DNA of 64,000 nucleotides, from positions 1-64,000 of the forward strand of contig NZ_JAOQJG010000005.1 of assembly GCF_025567365.1 (NCBI RefSeq), written 5' to 3'. The notes under the pieces were generated by a model. That model did not search any database. It was given only the letters and a program-made list of their open reading frames with translations, and was not told where the DNA came from. Origin of the DNA: Anaerostipes amylophilus. GTDB taxonomy: Bacteria > Bacillota > Clostridia > Lachnospirales > Lachnospiraceae. Position numbers and translations under genes: made by a program. This document shows positions 37,410-46,404 of the stretch, piece by piece. Within the stretch, counting starts at the first letter, position 1. Each line of letters opens with the position of its first letter.

Positions 37410-38855
37410 TTATCTATGCATTGAGAAGCTGTCCATATCATAACGTTTTAAGTTGTCTGTGATCTTACGATCATCTGCGGATTTGATCAGATTTTCTCTG
37501 ACTTTACGTGCTTTGATGATCTCTTCGTTACGGCTTGGTCCACCAACGCATCCGCCTTCGCATGCCATACCTTCGATGAAGTCTTCTGGTAATCTTCCTC
37601 TCTGTAAGAACATTAATGCTTTCTTACATTCTGCTGCTCCGTTGGCTTTGCATACTTTGATATCTTCGTTCTGTTCTGTTTCTTTCATGTATTCTAATAC
37701 AGAATCTGTAACTCCACCAGAGTTTCCATAGAATTTACCGAATGTTGTAGCATCCTGGTATGTATTCTCTGCTGGTTCTAATTCTACGTCTTTTGCTTTC
37801 AGGATTGCTAAGATCTCGTTGTAGTTTAATGCGTAATCTGCATTTCCTTCGATCTTCTGATCTGCTACTTCTGACTTCTTAGCTACACATGGTCCAACGA
37901 ATACTGTGACAGCTTCTGGATCTTTTGCTTTGATCATTCTTGATACTGCACACATTGGAGATACTGTTGTAGAAATAAGATCTGCAAGATCTGGATAATG
38001 TTTGCGGATCATATTTACGAATCCTGGGCAACATGAAGTTGTTCTCTTCTCACCATTTCTGTAAGCTTCTAACCATTCTTCTGCTTCGCTGCATGTTGTC
38101 ATATCTCCACCTAAACCTGCTTCGATAAGATCTTCAAATCCAGCTTTCTTTACTGCCTGTCTCCAGCTTTCCATTGTAATGTCTTTTCCGAACTGTCCTT
38201 CTGTTGCTGGTGCAAGGATCGCATAGACTTTCTTACCTGCTTTTAAGTCTGCGATTACATTTGTGATCCATGTCTTTGTTCCGATCGCACCGAATGGACA
38301 TTTTGCTGCACACTGTCCGCAACGGATACATTTTTCTTCATCGATCACTGATACTCCGTATTCATCATAAGAAATTGCGTCTACTGGACAGCTGTCTTTA
38401 CATGGTCTTGATACATGAGCGATCGCATTGTATGGACAGGCTTTCGCACACATACCACATTCTTTACATTTCTGAGAATCGATTCTTGATCTTGTATGTC
38501 CTGGTTCGATTGCTCCGAAACGACATGCTTTGATACAGTCTTTTCCAAGACAGTTCTGACAGTTGTTTGTTACAACATAGCTTGAGATTGGACAGTCTGC
38601 ACATGCAGATTTGATCACCTGCACGATATTTCCATCGTCTTCTGCTCCTGGAGCTTTTCCCTCTGCTAAACGGATTCTCTGTCTTACGATTTCTCTCTCT
38701 TTGTAGATGCAGCAACGGAATGTTGGTTCTGGTCCTTCGATCATCTTCTCTGGAATGTGATCGCGTTCTTCTTCTAATGTTCCTTCAAACGATGCCTTTG
38801 CTACTAAATACAGTACATCTTTTTTCAGATTCTGAATGCTTGTTACATCATACAT
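37410..38855 (-). CDS. [FeFe] hydrogenase, group B (monomeric)
   Basis: The 481-residue protein carries cysteine-rich 4Fe-4S motifs (CADCPISSYVVTNNCQNC, CKECGMCAKACPYNAIAH and CIRCGQCAAKCPFGAIG). The H-cluster motifs follow in group-B form: TSCCPGFV, VGPCVAKKSE and ACEGGCVGGPS. Group B enzymes are widespread in Clostridia and little studied; ferredoxin is the likely electron carrier. AAGGAAGGGTAAACTATT precedes the ATG. It is a single gene flanked by its own terminator. Confidence 0.92.
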   Translation of the reverse strand: MYDVTSIQNLKKDVLYLVAKASFEGTLEEERDHIPEKMIEGPEPTFRCCIYKEREIVRQRIRLAEGKAPGAEDDGNIVQVIKSACADCPISSYVVTNNCQNCLGKDCIKACRFGAIEPGHTRSRIDSQKCKECGMCAKACPYNAIAHVSRPCKDSCPVDAISYDEYGVSVIDEEKCIRCGQCAAKCPFGAIGTKTWITNVIADLKAGKKVYAILAPATEGQFGKDITMESWRQAVKKAGFEDLIEAGLGGDMTTCSEAEEWLEAYRNGEKRTTSCCPGFVNMIRKHYPDLADLISTTVSPMCAVSRMIKAKDPEAVTVFVGPCVAKKSEVADQKIEGNADYALNYNEILAILKAKDVELEPAENTYQDATTFGKFYGNSGGVTDSVLEYMKETEQNEDIKVCKANGAAECKKALMFLQRGRLPEDFIEGMACEGGCVGGPSRNEEIIKARKVRENLIKSADDRKITDNLKRYDMDSFSMHR

Positions 38856-39218
38856 AATAGTTTACCCTTCCTTATAAAACACTTAACTAAAACACCCTAG
38901 ATATTGTTATTTTTTTATCTATGTGCATTATAACAAATATTTTCTTTTTTCTCTACAATGCTTAAAGAAAAGTACAAAAAATATGCAATTTTTTTAATAT
39001 TGTACAATTAACAATTTCTTATCAGAAACATTGTCCGTACATTGCATACAATCATTGTTAAAAGAAAGACATAATTATCTGAAAATTATTCTCATTATAG
39101 CTTCAGGTTATGGCAAACTGTTATTTATAGTTATTTCACTTTCTTATTTATATTTGATATTCTATATAATATTAGTAGGCAAATAATAAAATATTTAATA
39201 TAGAAAGGATTTATACTT
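38856..39218. promoter_or_regulatory. Divergent intergenic region, hydrogenase / MetE-core
   Basis: This 363-bp AT-rich gap holds no gene. On the minus strand TGTTATAAT around 38927-38935 is an extended -10 that could serve the hydrogenase. On the plus strand TATATAATATTAG near 39164 is a possible -10 for the MetE-core gene. No SAM (S-box) riboswitch core is seen. Confidence 0.45.
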
Positions 39219-40325
39219 ATGAGACCTTACAGATATGATATCGTTGGTAGTTTTTTACGACCAGATTATTTAAAAGATGCACGTACGGAATATGCAGAGG
39301 GGACTTTATCTGCTGACCAGTTACGTGAAGTGGAAGATAAAGCGATCAAAGAATTAGTTGAAAAAGAAAAAGCTGCTGGATTAAAAGCAGTGACAGACGG
39401 AGAATTAAGACGTCGTTACTGGCATCTTGATTTCCTTGCTTCTTTAGTTGGGGTTGAAGAGATCAAAGCAGATCACTGGTCTGTTGCTTTTAAAGGACAT
39501 CAGCCAAAAGCTGCAACTCTTGAGATCGTTGATAAAGTTGATTTTGATGAGAACAGTGAATTCTTAGATCATTTTTCTTATTTAAAAGAAGTTGCTGGAG
39601 ATATTGACTGCAAGATGACAATTCCTTCTCCTACAATGCTTCACTTAATCTGCTGTGTTCGTGGAAGTGAATCTTATCAGCCAATCGATCGTTACAAAAA
39701 TGAAGATGATCTGTATCATGAGATTGCTCTTGCTTATCAGAAAGCGATCAAAGCATTCTACGCTCGTGGATGCCGTTATTTACAGTTTGATGATACATCT
39801 TGGGGAGAATTCTGTGACCAGAGCAAACGTGATGATTATGCAAGCCGTGGGCTTGATCTTGACCAGATTGCAAAAAATTATGTGAAGATGATTAATGAAG
39901 CTTTAGAAGCAAAACCTGAGGATATGACGATCACAATGCATATCTGCCGTGGTAACTTCCGTTCTACATGGTTCTCTTCTGGTGGATATGAGCCAGTTGC
40001 TGAAACTTTATTTGGCGGATGCAAGATTGATGGTTTCTTCTTAGAGTATGACAGTGATCGTGCTGGTGATTTCAAACCTTTACGTTTCATCAAAGATCAG
40101 AAAGTTGTATTAGGTCTTGTTACTTCTAAAGATCCTCAGCTTGAAGATAAAGAAGAGATCAAAGAGCGTATCAAAGAAGCTACACAGTATGTTGCTCTTG
40201 ATCAGCTTTGCTTAAGCCCTCAGTGTGGTTTCTCTTCTACAGAGGAAGGAAATATCTTAACAGATGACGATCAGTGGAAAAAGATGGCTCTGATCAAGGA
40301 GATTGCTGAGGAAGTCTGGGGATAG
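39219..40325 (+). CDS. MetE-core (cobalamin-independent methionine synthase C-terminal domain) family protein
   Basis: The 368-residue protein corresponds to the catalytic C-terminal half of MetE, like YxjG/YxjH of Bacillus. Zinc ligands are plausible in HICRGNFR and LSPQCGFSS, with FDDTSWGEF near residue 200. Stand-alone core enzymes lack the N-terminal half for polyglutamyl-folate, so the methyl donor is uncertain. AGAAAGGATTTATACTT precedes the ATG. It is the only gene on the plus strand in this stretch. Confidence 0.88.
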   Translation: MRPYRYDIVGSFLRPDYLKDARTEYAEGTLSADQLREVEDKAIKELVEKEKAAGLKAVTDGELRRRYWHLDFLASLVGVEEIKADHWSVAFKGHQPKAATLEIVDKVDFDENSEFLDHFSYLKEVAGDIDCKMTIPSPTMLHLICCVRGSESYQPIDRYKNEDDLYHEIALAYQKAIKAFYARGCRYLQFDDTSWGEFCDQSKRDDYASRGLDLDQIAKNYVKMINEALEAKPEDMTITMHICRGNFRSTWFSSGGYEPVAETLFGGCKIDGFFLEYDSDRAGDFKPLRFIKDQKVVLGLVTSKDPQLEDKEEIKERIKEATQYVALDQLCLSPQCGFSSTEEGNILTDDDQWKKMALIKEIAEEVWG

Positions 40326-40362
40326 GATATCCGTAAAGCATATTTCATAATAATATATCAAA

Positions 40363-40408
40363 AATAATAGAGGATGTATCATAAACTTGATGATACATCC
40401 TCTATTAT
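40363..40408. terminator. Bidirectional terminator after the MetE-core gene
   Basis: A 19-bp perfect stem ATAATAGAGGATGTATCAT with its complement encloses an 8-nt loop. T-rich flanks occur on both sides, between the plus-strand MetE-core gene and the minus-strand remnants. Confidence 0.9.
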
Positions 40409-40417
40409 CTTTAACAA

Positions 40418-40609
40418 CTATTTTATAACTGCATTGGCTAATCTGCAATATTTATTATTATCCCCATCAATCTGATAAACTGTTGCATATACTTCATCTT
40501 TATCCATCTTTACCAGATCATAATCTATTTCCTTTTTTGATGTTTTCTTCGATATCGTATGATTTCCACATCCTGTAAATATAACTATCATCAGGAAGAT
40601 TCCCGCCAT
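40418..40609 (-). pseudogene. Truncated lipoprotein remnant
   Basis: From the ATG at 40609 the frame reads MAGIFLMIVIFTGCGNHTIS, a lipoprotein signal with a TGC lipobox, then KMDKDEVYATVYQ and a short unrelated end. The 63 residues look like the start of a longer lipoprotein family whose remainder has been deleted. It follows directly on the transporter remnant, so it probably belonged to the same operon. Confidence 0.55.
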
Positions 40610-40614
40610 GAGTC

Positions 40615-40935
40615 TTATATATTTTTTGCCAAATACAGCAGGATGAATAATATCACAACCGTGATTGAAAGAACCGCACATAATAAAACTTCCTCGTGTG
40701 TTAACGTAAGGATGGATGTTGATCCAAATAATGTACTACATACATCGCCAGAGAGATTCGGTCCTGTCGAAAATATATTCATCAAAAGATATCCAATAGC
40801 AAGTGTTCCTACGATCAATGCATACCATACAAACGGATATTGGAAATAAAACTCTTTGCTGCTGCCCACCAGACAATTCTCTGTAGCATCTTTTATCCAG
40901 ATGTTCTCTTGGAATGCTTTTTTAATATTCTAATA
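40615..40935 (-). pseudogene. Fused remnants of a zinc-type ABC transporter (ATPase and permease)
   Basis: Minus-strand translation near 40905-40852 gives HLDKRCYRELSGGQQQRVL, the ABC signature of a ZnuC-type ATPase. It runs directly into YPFVWYALIVGT, the start of a ZnuB/AdcB-type permease. That then jumps to GYLLMNIFSTGPNLSGDVCS and SILTLTHEEVLLC, from the permease middle. The arrangement needs several internal deletions. A stop codon precedes the ATPase fragment. No function can remain. Confidence 0.7.
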
Positions 40936-41004
40936 ACTGTATCATTTGTTTGGTTCTATATTGTGATTTCCTTGGCAATTGGTCTTCCTCCGTATATCCT
41001 AATT

Positions 41005-41019
41005 TGAAAATGATTTTCA
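41005..41019 (-). promoter_or_regulatory. Fur-family (Zur/Fur/PerR type) operator
   Basis: TGAAAAT-G-ATTTTCA is a perfect 7-1-7 inverted repeat, the classical Fur-family box. It lies upstream of the decayed zinc-transporter locus and not in front of any intact gene on the minus strand. Zur is the most likely cognate regulator given the context. Confidence 0.65.
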
Positions 41020-41056
41020 TTTTATTGTTAAATTATTGAACTGTCACGATTGAAAA

Positions 41057-41085
41057 AAGCCTCTGGACAATAACATCCAGAGGCT
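41057..41085 (-). terminator. Intrinsic terminator of eno
   Basis: An 11-bp stem AAGCCTCTGGA/TCCAGAGGCTT with a 7-nt loop is followed on the minus strand by TTTTTTC, about 50 nt after the eno stop codon. Confidence 0.9.
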
Positions 41086-41133
41086 TAAAAGGGCTATTAT
41101 TTACATTTTTTATAATTGTGTTCTTATTATTTA

Positions 41134-42432
41134 TTATTTTACGTTGAATGCTTTGATTCCAGGATATACTGCACTGTCTCCTAAAGCTTCTTCAATTCTT
41201 AATAACTGATTGTATTTTGCAACACGTTCAGATCTTGAAGGTGCTCCTGTCTTGATCTGGCATGTATTTAATGCAACGGCTAAGTCAGCGATCGTTGTAT
41301 CTGCTGTTTCACCAGAACGATGAGATGTTACGGCTGTGTATCCAGCTTTGTGTGCCATCTTGATCGCTTCTAATGTTTCAGAGATAGATCCGATCTGGTT
41401 TAATTTGATCAGGATAGAGTTTCCTGCTCCCATTTCGATTCCTTTGGAAAGTCTTTCTGTATTTGTTACAAATAAGTCGTCTCCAACTAACTGTACTTTA
41501 TCTCCAAGTCTTTCCGTAAGTTTCTGCCATCCTTCCCAGTCTTCTTCATCTAATCCATCTTCGATTGAGATGATTGGATATTTTTCACATAATGCAGCCC
41601 AGTGCTCGATCAGTTCTTCAGCTGTATACTCTGTTCCTGCTTTTGGCAGTTTGTAATATCCTTTTCCTTTTTCGCTCTTCCATTCTGAAGATGCAGCATC
41701 CATAGCGATCTTGAAGTCTTTTCCTGGCTCGTATCCTGCTTTTTTCACTGCTTCTAAGATAGTTTCGATTGCTTCTTCATCTGATTTTAATGCTGGTGCG
41801 AATCCACCTTCATCACCTACGGATGTAGCAAGTCCTCTTTCTTTTAAGATTCCTGCTAATGCGTGGAATACTTCAGCACACCATCTTAAACATTCTTTGA
41901 AGGATGGAGCTCCAACTGGCATGATCATGAATTCCTGTACATCAAGTCCTGATGATAATGCATGACATCCACCATTTACGATGTTCATCATTGGCACTGG
42001 AAGTCTGTTTCCTGACACCCCACCTAAAAATCTGTATAAAGGTACTTCAAGAGATGTAGCTGCTGCTCTTGCTGCTGCGATAGATACAGCTAAGATTGCA
42101 TTTGCTCCGAAGTTTGATTTATCTTTTGTTCCATCTGCATCAATCATTGCTTTGTCTACTGCATATGTATCAGAAGCGTCTAATCCGATGATTGCTTCAC
42201 TGATCTTTGTATTGATATTTTCTACGGCTTTTGTAACACCTTTTCCTAAATATCTTTCTTTATCTCCATCTCTTAATTCCAGTGCTTCAAATTCTCCTGT
42301 CGATGCACCACTTGGAGCTGTTCCTCTTGCGACTGTTCCGTCTACCAATGTGATCTCAGCCTCAACTGTTGGATTTCCTCTGGAATCTAAGATTTCTCTT
42401 CCGACTACTTTTTCAATTTCTAAATAATTCAT
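41134..42432 (-). CDS. eno: Enolase
   Basis: Enolase converts 2-phosphoglycerate to phosphoenolpyruvate in glycolysis. The 432-residue protein has GREILDSRGNPTVE at the N-terminus, SIEDGLDEEDWEGW, the magnesium ligand region QLVGDDLFVTN, the signature LIKLNQIGSISETLEA and SHRSGETADT. It is full length. The mRNA leader contains a three-stem structure (42468-42541). AAAGGAGTCACAATCGAAA precedes the ATG. Confidence 0.98.
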   Translation of the reverse strand: MNYLEIEKVVGREILDSRGNPTVEAEITLVDGTVARGTAPSGASTGEFEALELRDGDKERYLGKGVTKAVENINTKISEAIIGLDASDTYAVDKAMIDADGTKDKSNFGANAILAVSIAAARAAATSLEVPLYRFLGGVSGNRLPVPMMNIVNGGCHALSSGLDVQEFMIMPVGAPSFKECLRWCAEVFHALAGILKERGLATSVGDEGGFAPALKSDEEAIETILEAVKKAGYEPGKDFKIAMDAASSEWKSEKGKGYYKLPKAGTEYTAEELIEHWAALCEKYPIISIEDGLDEEDWEGWQKLTERLGDKVQLVGDDLFVTNTERLSKGIEMGAGNSILIKLNQIGSISETLEAIKMAHKAGYTAVTSHRSGETADTTIADLAVALNTCQIKTGAPSRSERVAKYNQLLRIEEALGDSAVYPGIKAFNVK

Positions 42433-42467
42433 TTTCGATTGTGACTCCTTTCCCTATACATAGCAGT

Positions 42468-42541
42468 ACTCCTCGCTGGAAGAAGAGTAAGCTTCCAGTT
42501 TGAGATCGTTTTGTTGCAGGTGTCGATCTCAATCGAGGAGT
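42468..42541 (-). ncRNA. Three-way-junction RNA in the eno leader
   Basis: On the minus strand three stems nest perfectly. P1 is ACTCCTCG/CGAGGAGT (8 bp, closing). P2 is TTGAGATCG/CGATCTCAA (9 bp, 15-nt loop ACACCTGCAACAAAA). P3 is CTGGAAG/CTTCCAG (7 bp, 9-nt loop CTTACTCTT). Junction strands are 1, 1 and 0 nt. The structure ends 35 nt before the enolase start codon. This looks like a cis-regulatory or stabilising element; no known class was recognised. Confidence 0.6.
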
Positions 42542-42658
42542 CCACATGATTCATTCACGTTTTAGTTAGTGTTGTCTAACTGATATTTATGATACTAGAT
42601 TTGTCTGAAAAAATCAATGGGGATATATGATAATAATTATCATATATCCCCTGGTTGA

Positions 42659-44270
42659 TTATTTTTTTAATTTCATTGGTTTCTTAAGAACTGTGGATTT
42701 GATCGTAATGGATTTTAAATTCTTACATCCATTAAATGCATTATCTTCTATTGTCTGTACATTCTTTCCTATCGTAAGTTTCTTTAGTTTTGTGTCTTTA
42801 TACAAAGCTTTCTTATTGATAGATACAACTTTACATTTTACTCTTTTTACTGTGACATAATCTGGAATCACGATGGATGATTTCTTTTTATTCAAGCTCT
42901 TGATCATCACCTGTGCATTTTTAGTATTTACTACTTTTGTAACTTTATAGGTAATTCCATTGATCATTACGGAAGCAACACCTGTATCAATAGCAATCTC
43001 CTTAAATGTCTTTTGTGAATCATAGATACTTCCATCCAATCTCATACCTTCTAATTTTGGAGTCTGTTTGGTTACATTGATTGCTATGTTTCCTATGTAT
43101 GATTTATATTGTTCCTCATCCGGTGTAAATGTATATTCTACTGTTTTGGTACCAACTTCTGGCATCTCATCTGGAGTGTTAAATTTTAATATTCCAGATA
43201 CTTCTGTTCCGTCTGGTGTTACAAACTTTGCTTTTTTTGTATTTAATTTTAATTCAGAAATTGTTTGTCCATAATATAGTTCATTACTTCCTTCAATTGC
43301 AGGTTCTGTGCCTTCTTTTGGAGTTACTGTGATTCTATCAGTTAATGTTATATAAACTTTAAATGTAATATCTTCATAATTATTGCTGTGGATCGTAAAT
43401 TCAATCTCTGCCTGATTACCAATATTTCCATTTTTGCTTACATTATAGCTATAGCTTGCATCTGTTTTCTGTGCTTCTGTCACAATTTCATTAGATACAT
43501 TTGTTATCTTTGCTTCATAAGATGTATTGGAAATATCGGAAGGAAGATAATCTTTTAGATTGTTCCTGCCTTCTGTTTCCATCCTCTTTCATACCACCAA
43601 TAAGAATCATCGGTTGCCTCACTGTTTCTCCAATACACTTGATCTAATACAATTTTCTTTTCTATCTTTTGGGCATCACATGCTGTACAGCGGAATGTGA
43701 TCGTATCATCTGTGTCAGAATCTGGATCATAGGCATACTGATGTCCATTATGAATCTCTGTTATATGGTTGACTGATAATCTCCATTATTATCAACCATT
43801 GTGTAGTATCCTTGATCCCCTCTGGTCCATAACTCCTGTATAAGAATCTGTGATCTTCATCTTATCAATATCTACTTGAATCGTAACATTTGCCTGATGG
43901 TTATATCCGTCATCACTTTTGTACATTTCATGACATGTATGAATGATCATAGAATTTCCTGAAACATCTATTCTACATGATCCTGCATTAAATTGTTTTG
44001 TTGTATTGCAGTTTGTTAATCCTGTTGATGTTATCTTGTTCCAGTGTTTATCGTATTTTGTAATTCGATATACTTCTTTTGTATTGTCTTCGTCTGTGTT
44101 ATTCTCTCCTGTTACGACATAATAATTATCTTTTGTTGCATAAAATCCACCAAAAACTGGTAATTCCTTACCTATAATCTTACTTCCATACTGTACCCTC
44201 ATAAATGAACCATCGTCCAATGCTGTTAGGTATGACTTCATAGAATTGCTCCATCTGGAATATTGTAGCA
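42659..44270 (-). pseudogene. Decayed surface protein with BspA-type leucine-rich repeat end
   Basis: Three pieces in different frames seem to come from one gene. The first (44270-43792) has RVTKYDK-like and HTCHEMYKSDDGYNHQ motifs of large secreted repeat proteins. The middle (about 43765-43570) holds CTACDAQKIEKK and ends in a frameshift. The last (43582-42659) carries an Ig-like region and a BspA-type LRR end (ALYKDTKLKKLTIG, IEDNAFNGCKNLKSITI). No signal peptide or start remains. An annotator may report two separate hypothetical proteins here. Confidence 0.7.
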
Positions 44271-44280
44271 TTTTTGAATA

Positions 44281-44322
44281 CAAAAAGAAAAGCCTTCCAG
44301 TAGATTTCTCCACTGAAAGGCT
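44281..44322 (-). terminator. Intrinsic terminator of rplM-rpsI
   Basis: An 11-bp stem AGCCTTTCAGT/ACTGGAAGGCT (one G-T pair) is followed on the minus strand by TTTTCTTTTTG, 34 nt after the rpsI stop codon. Confidence 0.9.
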
Positions 44323-44355
44323 CTGTATATTCTTTGTATCTTCCGTAACGTATGA

Positions 44356-44748
44356 TTAACGTTTTGAGAACTGTGGTGCACGACGTGCTTTGCGAAGACC
44401 TGGTTTCTTTCTTTCTTTCATTCTTGGGTCTCTTGTTAAGAATCCAGCTTTCTTTAATGTTGAACGGAATTCTCCATCAACCTGTAATAAAGCTCTGGAA
44501 ATACCATGACGGATTGCTCCAGCCTGTCCTGTAAATCCACCACCATGAACGTTTACTAATACATCATATTTGTCAATTGTATCTGTTGCAACTAATGGCT
44601 GACGTACAACTACTTTTAATGTTTCTAATCCAAGATATTCATCGATATCTCTTTTGTTGATTGTGATTTTTCCTGTTCCAGGTACTAAATATACTCTGGC
44701 AACACTGTGTTTTCTTCTACCAGTTCCGTAATATTTTGCTGTAGCCAC
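44356..44748 (-). CDS. rpsI: 30S ribosomal protein S9
   Basis: S9 contacts P-site tRNA with its C-terminal tail, seen here as the ending RRAPQFSKR. The protein has GTGRRKHSVARV and GGGFTGQAGAIRHG. A GTG start at 44748 (8 nt after GGAGG) gives the usual 130 residues. The longer frame beginning at 44766 starts within the ribosome binding site and is rejected. It follows rplM by 21 nt. Confidence 0.96.
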   Translation of the reverse strand: MATAKYYGTGRRKHSVARVYLVPGTGKITINKRDIDEYLGLETLKVVVRQPLVATDTIDKYDVLVNVHGGGFTGQAGAIRHGISRALLQVDGEFRSTLKKAGFLTRDPRMKERKKPGLRKARRAPQFSKR

Positions 44749-44769
44749 TGCTTCTTCCTCCTTCAAAAA

Positions 44770-45204
44770 TTAATACTTGATCTCTAATGCTTTTGGCTGC
44801 TGAGCTGCATGATTGTGCTCTGCACCTGCATATACGTGAAGTTTCTTAATCATCTGTCTTCCTAAAGGTCCTTTTGGAAGCATTCCTTTAACTGCAAGAT
44901 AGATTACGTCTTCAGGTTTCTTAGCTAATTTTTCTTTTAATGTCTGTTCTTTCATTCCACCAACATAGTCTGAATGATGATAGTAGATCTTCTGGTCTAA
45001 TTTCTTACCAGTTACTTTGATCTTTTCAGCGTTGATAACGATCACGTTATCTCCTGTGTCGATATGTGGTGTATAAGTTGGTTTGTTTTTTCCTCTTAAG
45101 ATTGTTGCGATCTCAGATGCTAAACGTCCTAATGTATGTCCTGTAGCATCAACTACATACCATTCTCTTTCAATTGTTGATGGGCTGGCCATAAAACTTT
45201 TCAT
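44770..45204 (-). CDS. rplM: 50S ribosomal protein L13
   Basis: L13 is an early-assembling 50S protein. Motifs include WYVVDATGHTLGRLAS, VINAEKIKVTGKK and MLPKGPLGRQMIKKLHVYAG. The ATG at 45204 has AAGGAGGAACACC before it and gives 144 residues, so the upstream extension is not used. It is the first gene of the rplM-rpsI operon, preceded by a promoter and a leader hairpin. Confidence 0.97.
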   Translation of the reverse strand: MKSFMASPSTIEREWYVVDATGHTLGRLASEIATILRGKNKPTYTPHIDTGDNVIVINAEKIKVTGKKLDQKIYYHHSDYVGGMKEQTLKEKLAKKPEDVIYLAVKGMLPKGPLGRQMIKKLHVYAGAEHNHAAQQPKALEIKY

Positions 45205-45249
45205 GGTGTTCCTCCTTAAAATTTCTATCAATCATATGTGTCTATATTA

Positions 45250-45280
45250 AATACTCCCACCGGGGCATTGGGGTAGTATT
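45250..45280 (-). ncRNA. Candidate L13 leader hairpin
   Basis: In the 5' leader of rplM the arms AATACTACCCC and GGTGGGAGTATT pair on the minus strand. L13 leaders that bind the r-protein for autoregulation are known in Firmicutes. This match is by position and general form only. Confidence 0.5.
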
Positions 45281-45302
45281 CTCTCTCATGTCACAGTTTC
45301 TT

Positions 45303-45331
45303 ATTATATAATACAGCGCCGGGTGTGTCAA
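45303..45331 (-). promoter_or_regulatory. rplM-rpsI promoter
   Basis: A full-consensus promoter on the minus strand: TTGACA (45326-45331), 17-nt spacer, TATAAT (45303-45308), about 100 nt before rplM. Upstream of it, 45332-45462 holds no gene; it includes a TTATCCACA DnaA-box match at 45367-45375. Confidence 0.9.
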
Positions 45332-45462
45332 GATTTTTTCTCGTTGTTTTTGATAATTTTTTGATGTTATCCACAAGATGGTCTGTATTTTTATATTCTG
45401 TCCACAATATATGGGTATATTATGCCTGTCTATGTTGAAATTGTGTTGATAAATCTTATTTT

Positions 45463-46404
45463 TTATATCAAATATGCCACGATCGGCAGCGTTATGATTG
45501 ATAACAGTGTTGTCAGTACGATTCCTCGACTACAGATTGAACTGTCTAAACCATAATCGATCGACATCATTACCGCCATACTTCCATTCGGCATTCCAAA
45601 CATTAATACCATGATTCCTGAAAGTACTGGATCAAGATGAAAGTTTCTGATCAAAACTGCTGCAATGATTGGAATCACCAACATCTTTAAAAATGTAAAG
45701 AAATACATTTTCTTATCCTTGAAAACTTCTATCAATGGAAGTTTTGCTACCGATACTCCTGTCAGGATCATAGACAATGGAATACATGAATTTCCAAGAT
45801 AATCCACGAAACTTACTGCTGGTGCCGGCACCTTAATCTGAAATAGGAAAATAACCATTGCAATCAAGCTCGCTGCAATCCCTGGATTGATCATCTTTTT
45901 CCATTCAAACTTGATCTTTGCTTTTTCCCCTGTCTGCAATGCCTTCTCTTTCTCAAACAGATAAATTCCATATGAATAGAAAATAATGCTGTAAACAAAG
46001 GAATACAGTACAACATAAATGATCGCACCTTTTCCATATAATTCTTCTATGATCGGGATTCCCATAAATCCAAGATTTGAAAAGATCAGCATCACGGAAT
46101 AAATATTTCTTTCATTCTTTGGTATTCTTAGAATTCTCACAAACAATGGACTAATGAAGATCAATATTGCAAATAAGATAACTGCAAGAAGCAGATTTAT
46201 AAGCACCATTGTCCAATTCCCATTTTCAGAAGATCCAACGACTCCTGAAATGATCAGAGCTGGATTAAATATATTAAGTACCAGTCCTGATAATTGTGAT
46301 TCTGTGTGGTCTGTGATCCATTCTTTTTTGTAACTTAAATATCCAATGAACATAAACCCAAACAGCACTAATAATTTCTGAAAAATGATAAAGCTATTCT
46401 GCAT
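45463..46404 (-). CDS. AEC-family (auxin efflux carrier-like) permease
   Basis: The 313-residue membrane protein has about ten hydrophobic segments in two halves, with conserved NIFNPALIISG in the first half and FGMPNGSMAVMMS in the second. These are hallmarks of bacterial AEC transporters such as MleP/YfdV-like malate carriers. The substrate cannot be told. The ATG at 46404 (GGAGG 9 nt upstream) overlaps the truA end by 11 nt, so the two are likely translated in a coupled way. Confidence 0.88.
   Translation of the reverse strand: MQNSFIIFQKLLVLFGFMFIGYLSYKKEWITDHTESQLSGLVLNIFNPALIISGVVGSSENGNWTMVLINLLLAVILFAILIFISPLFVRILRIPKNERNIYSVMLIFSNLGFMGIPIIEELYGKGAIIYVVLYSFVYSIIFYSYGIYLFEKEKALQTGEKAKIKFEWKKMINPGIAASLIAMVIFLFQIKVPAPAVSFVDYLGNSCIPLSMILTGVSVAKLPLIEVFKDKKMYFFTFLKMLVIPIIAAVLIRNFHLDPVLSGIMVLMFGMPNGSMAVMMSIDYGLDSSICSRGIVLTTLLSIITLPIVAYLI

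Noticed and set aside
38856..39218. SAM riboswitch or T-box before the MetE-core gene
   Set aside because: I looked for the conserved S-box core and T-box TGGNACCGCG-type motif and found neither.
42433..42541. Fluoride riboswitch in the eno leader
   Set aside because: Fluoride riboswitches can precede eno, but the conserved GGNGATGG and pseudoknot pattern is absent; the structure is a simple three-way junction.
45037..45231. Upstream start codons for rplM, rpsI, ecfA1, ecfA2, tsaE, hpf, trxB, glgB, nrdG and adk
   Set aside because: Each longer start adds residues outside the family alignment and lacks a ribosome binding site at proper distance, while the chosen downstream start has one.
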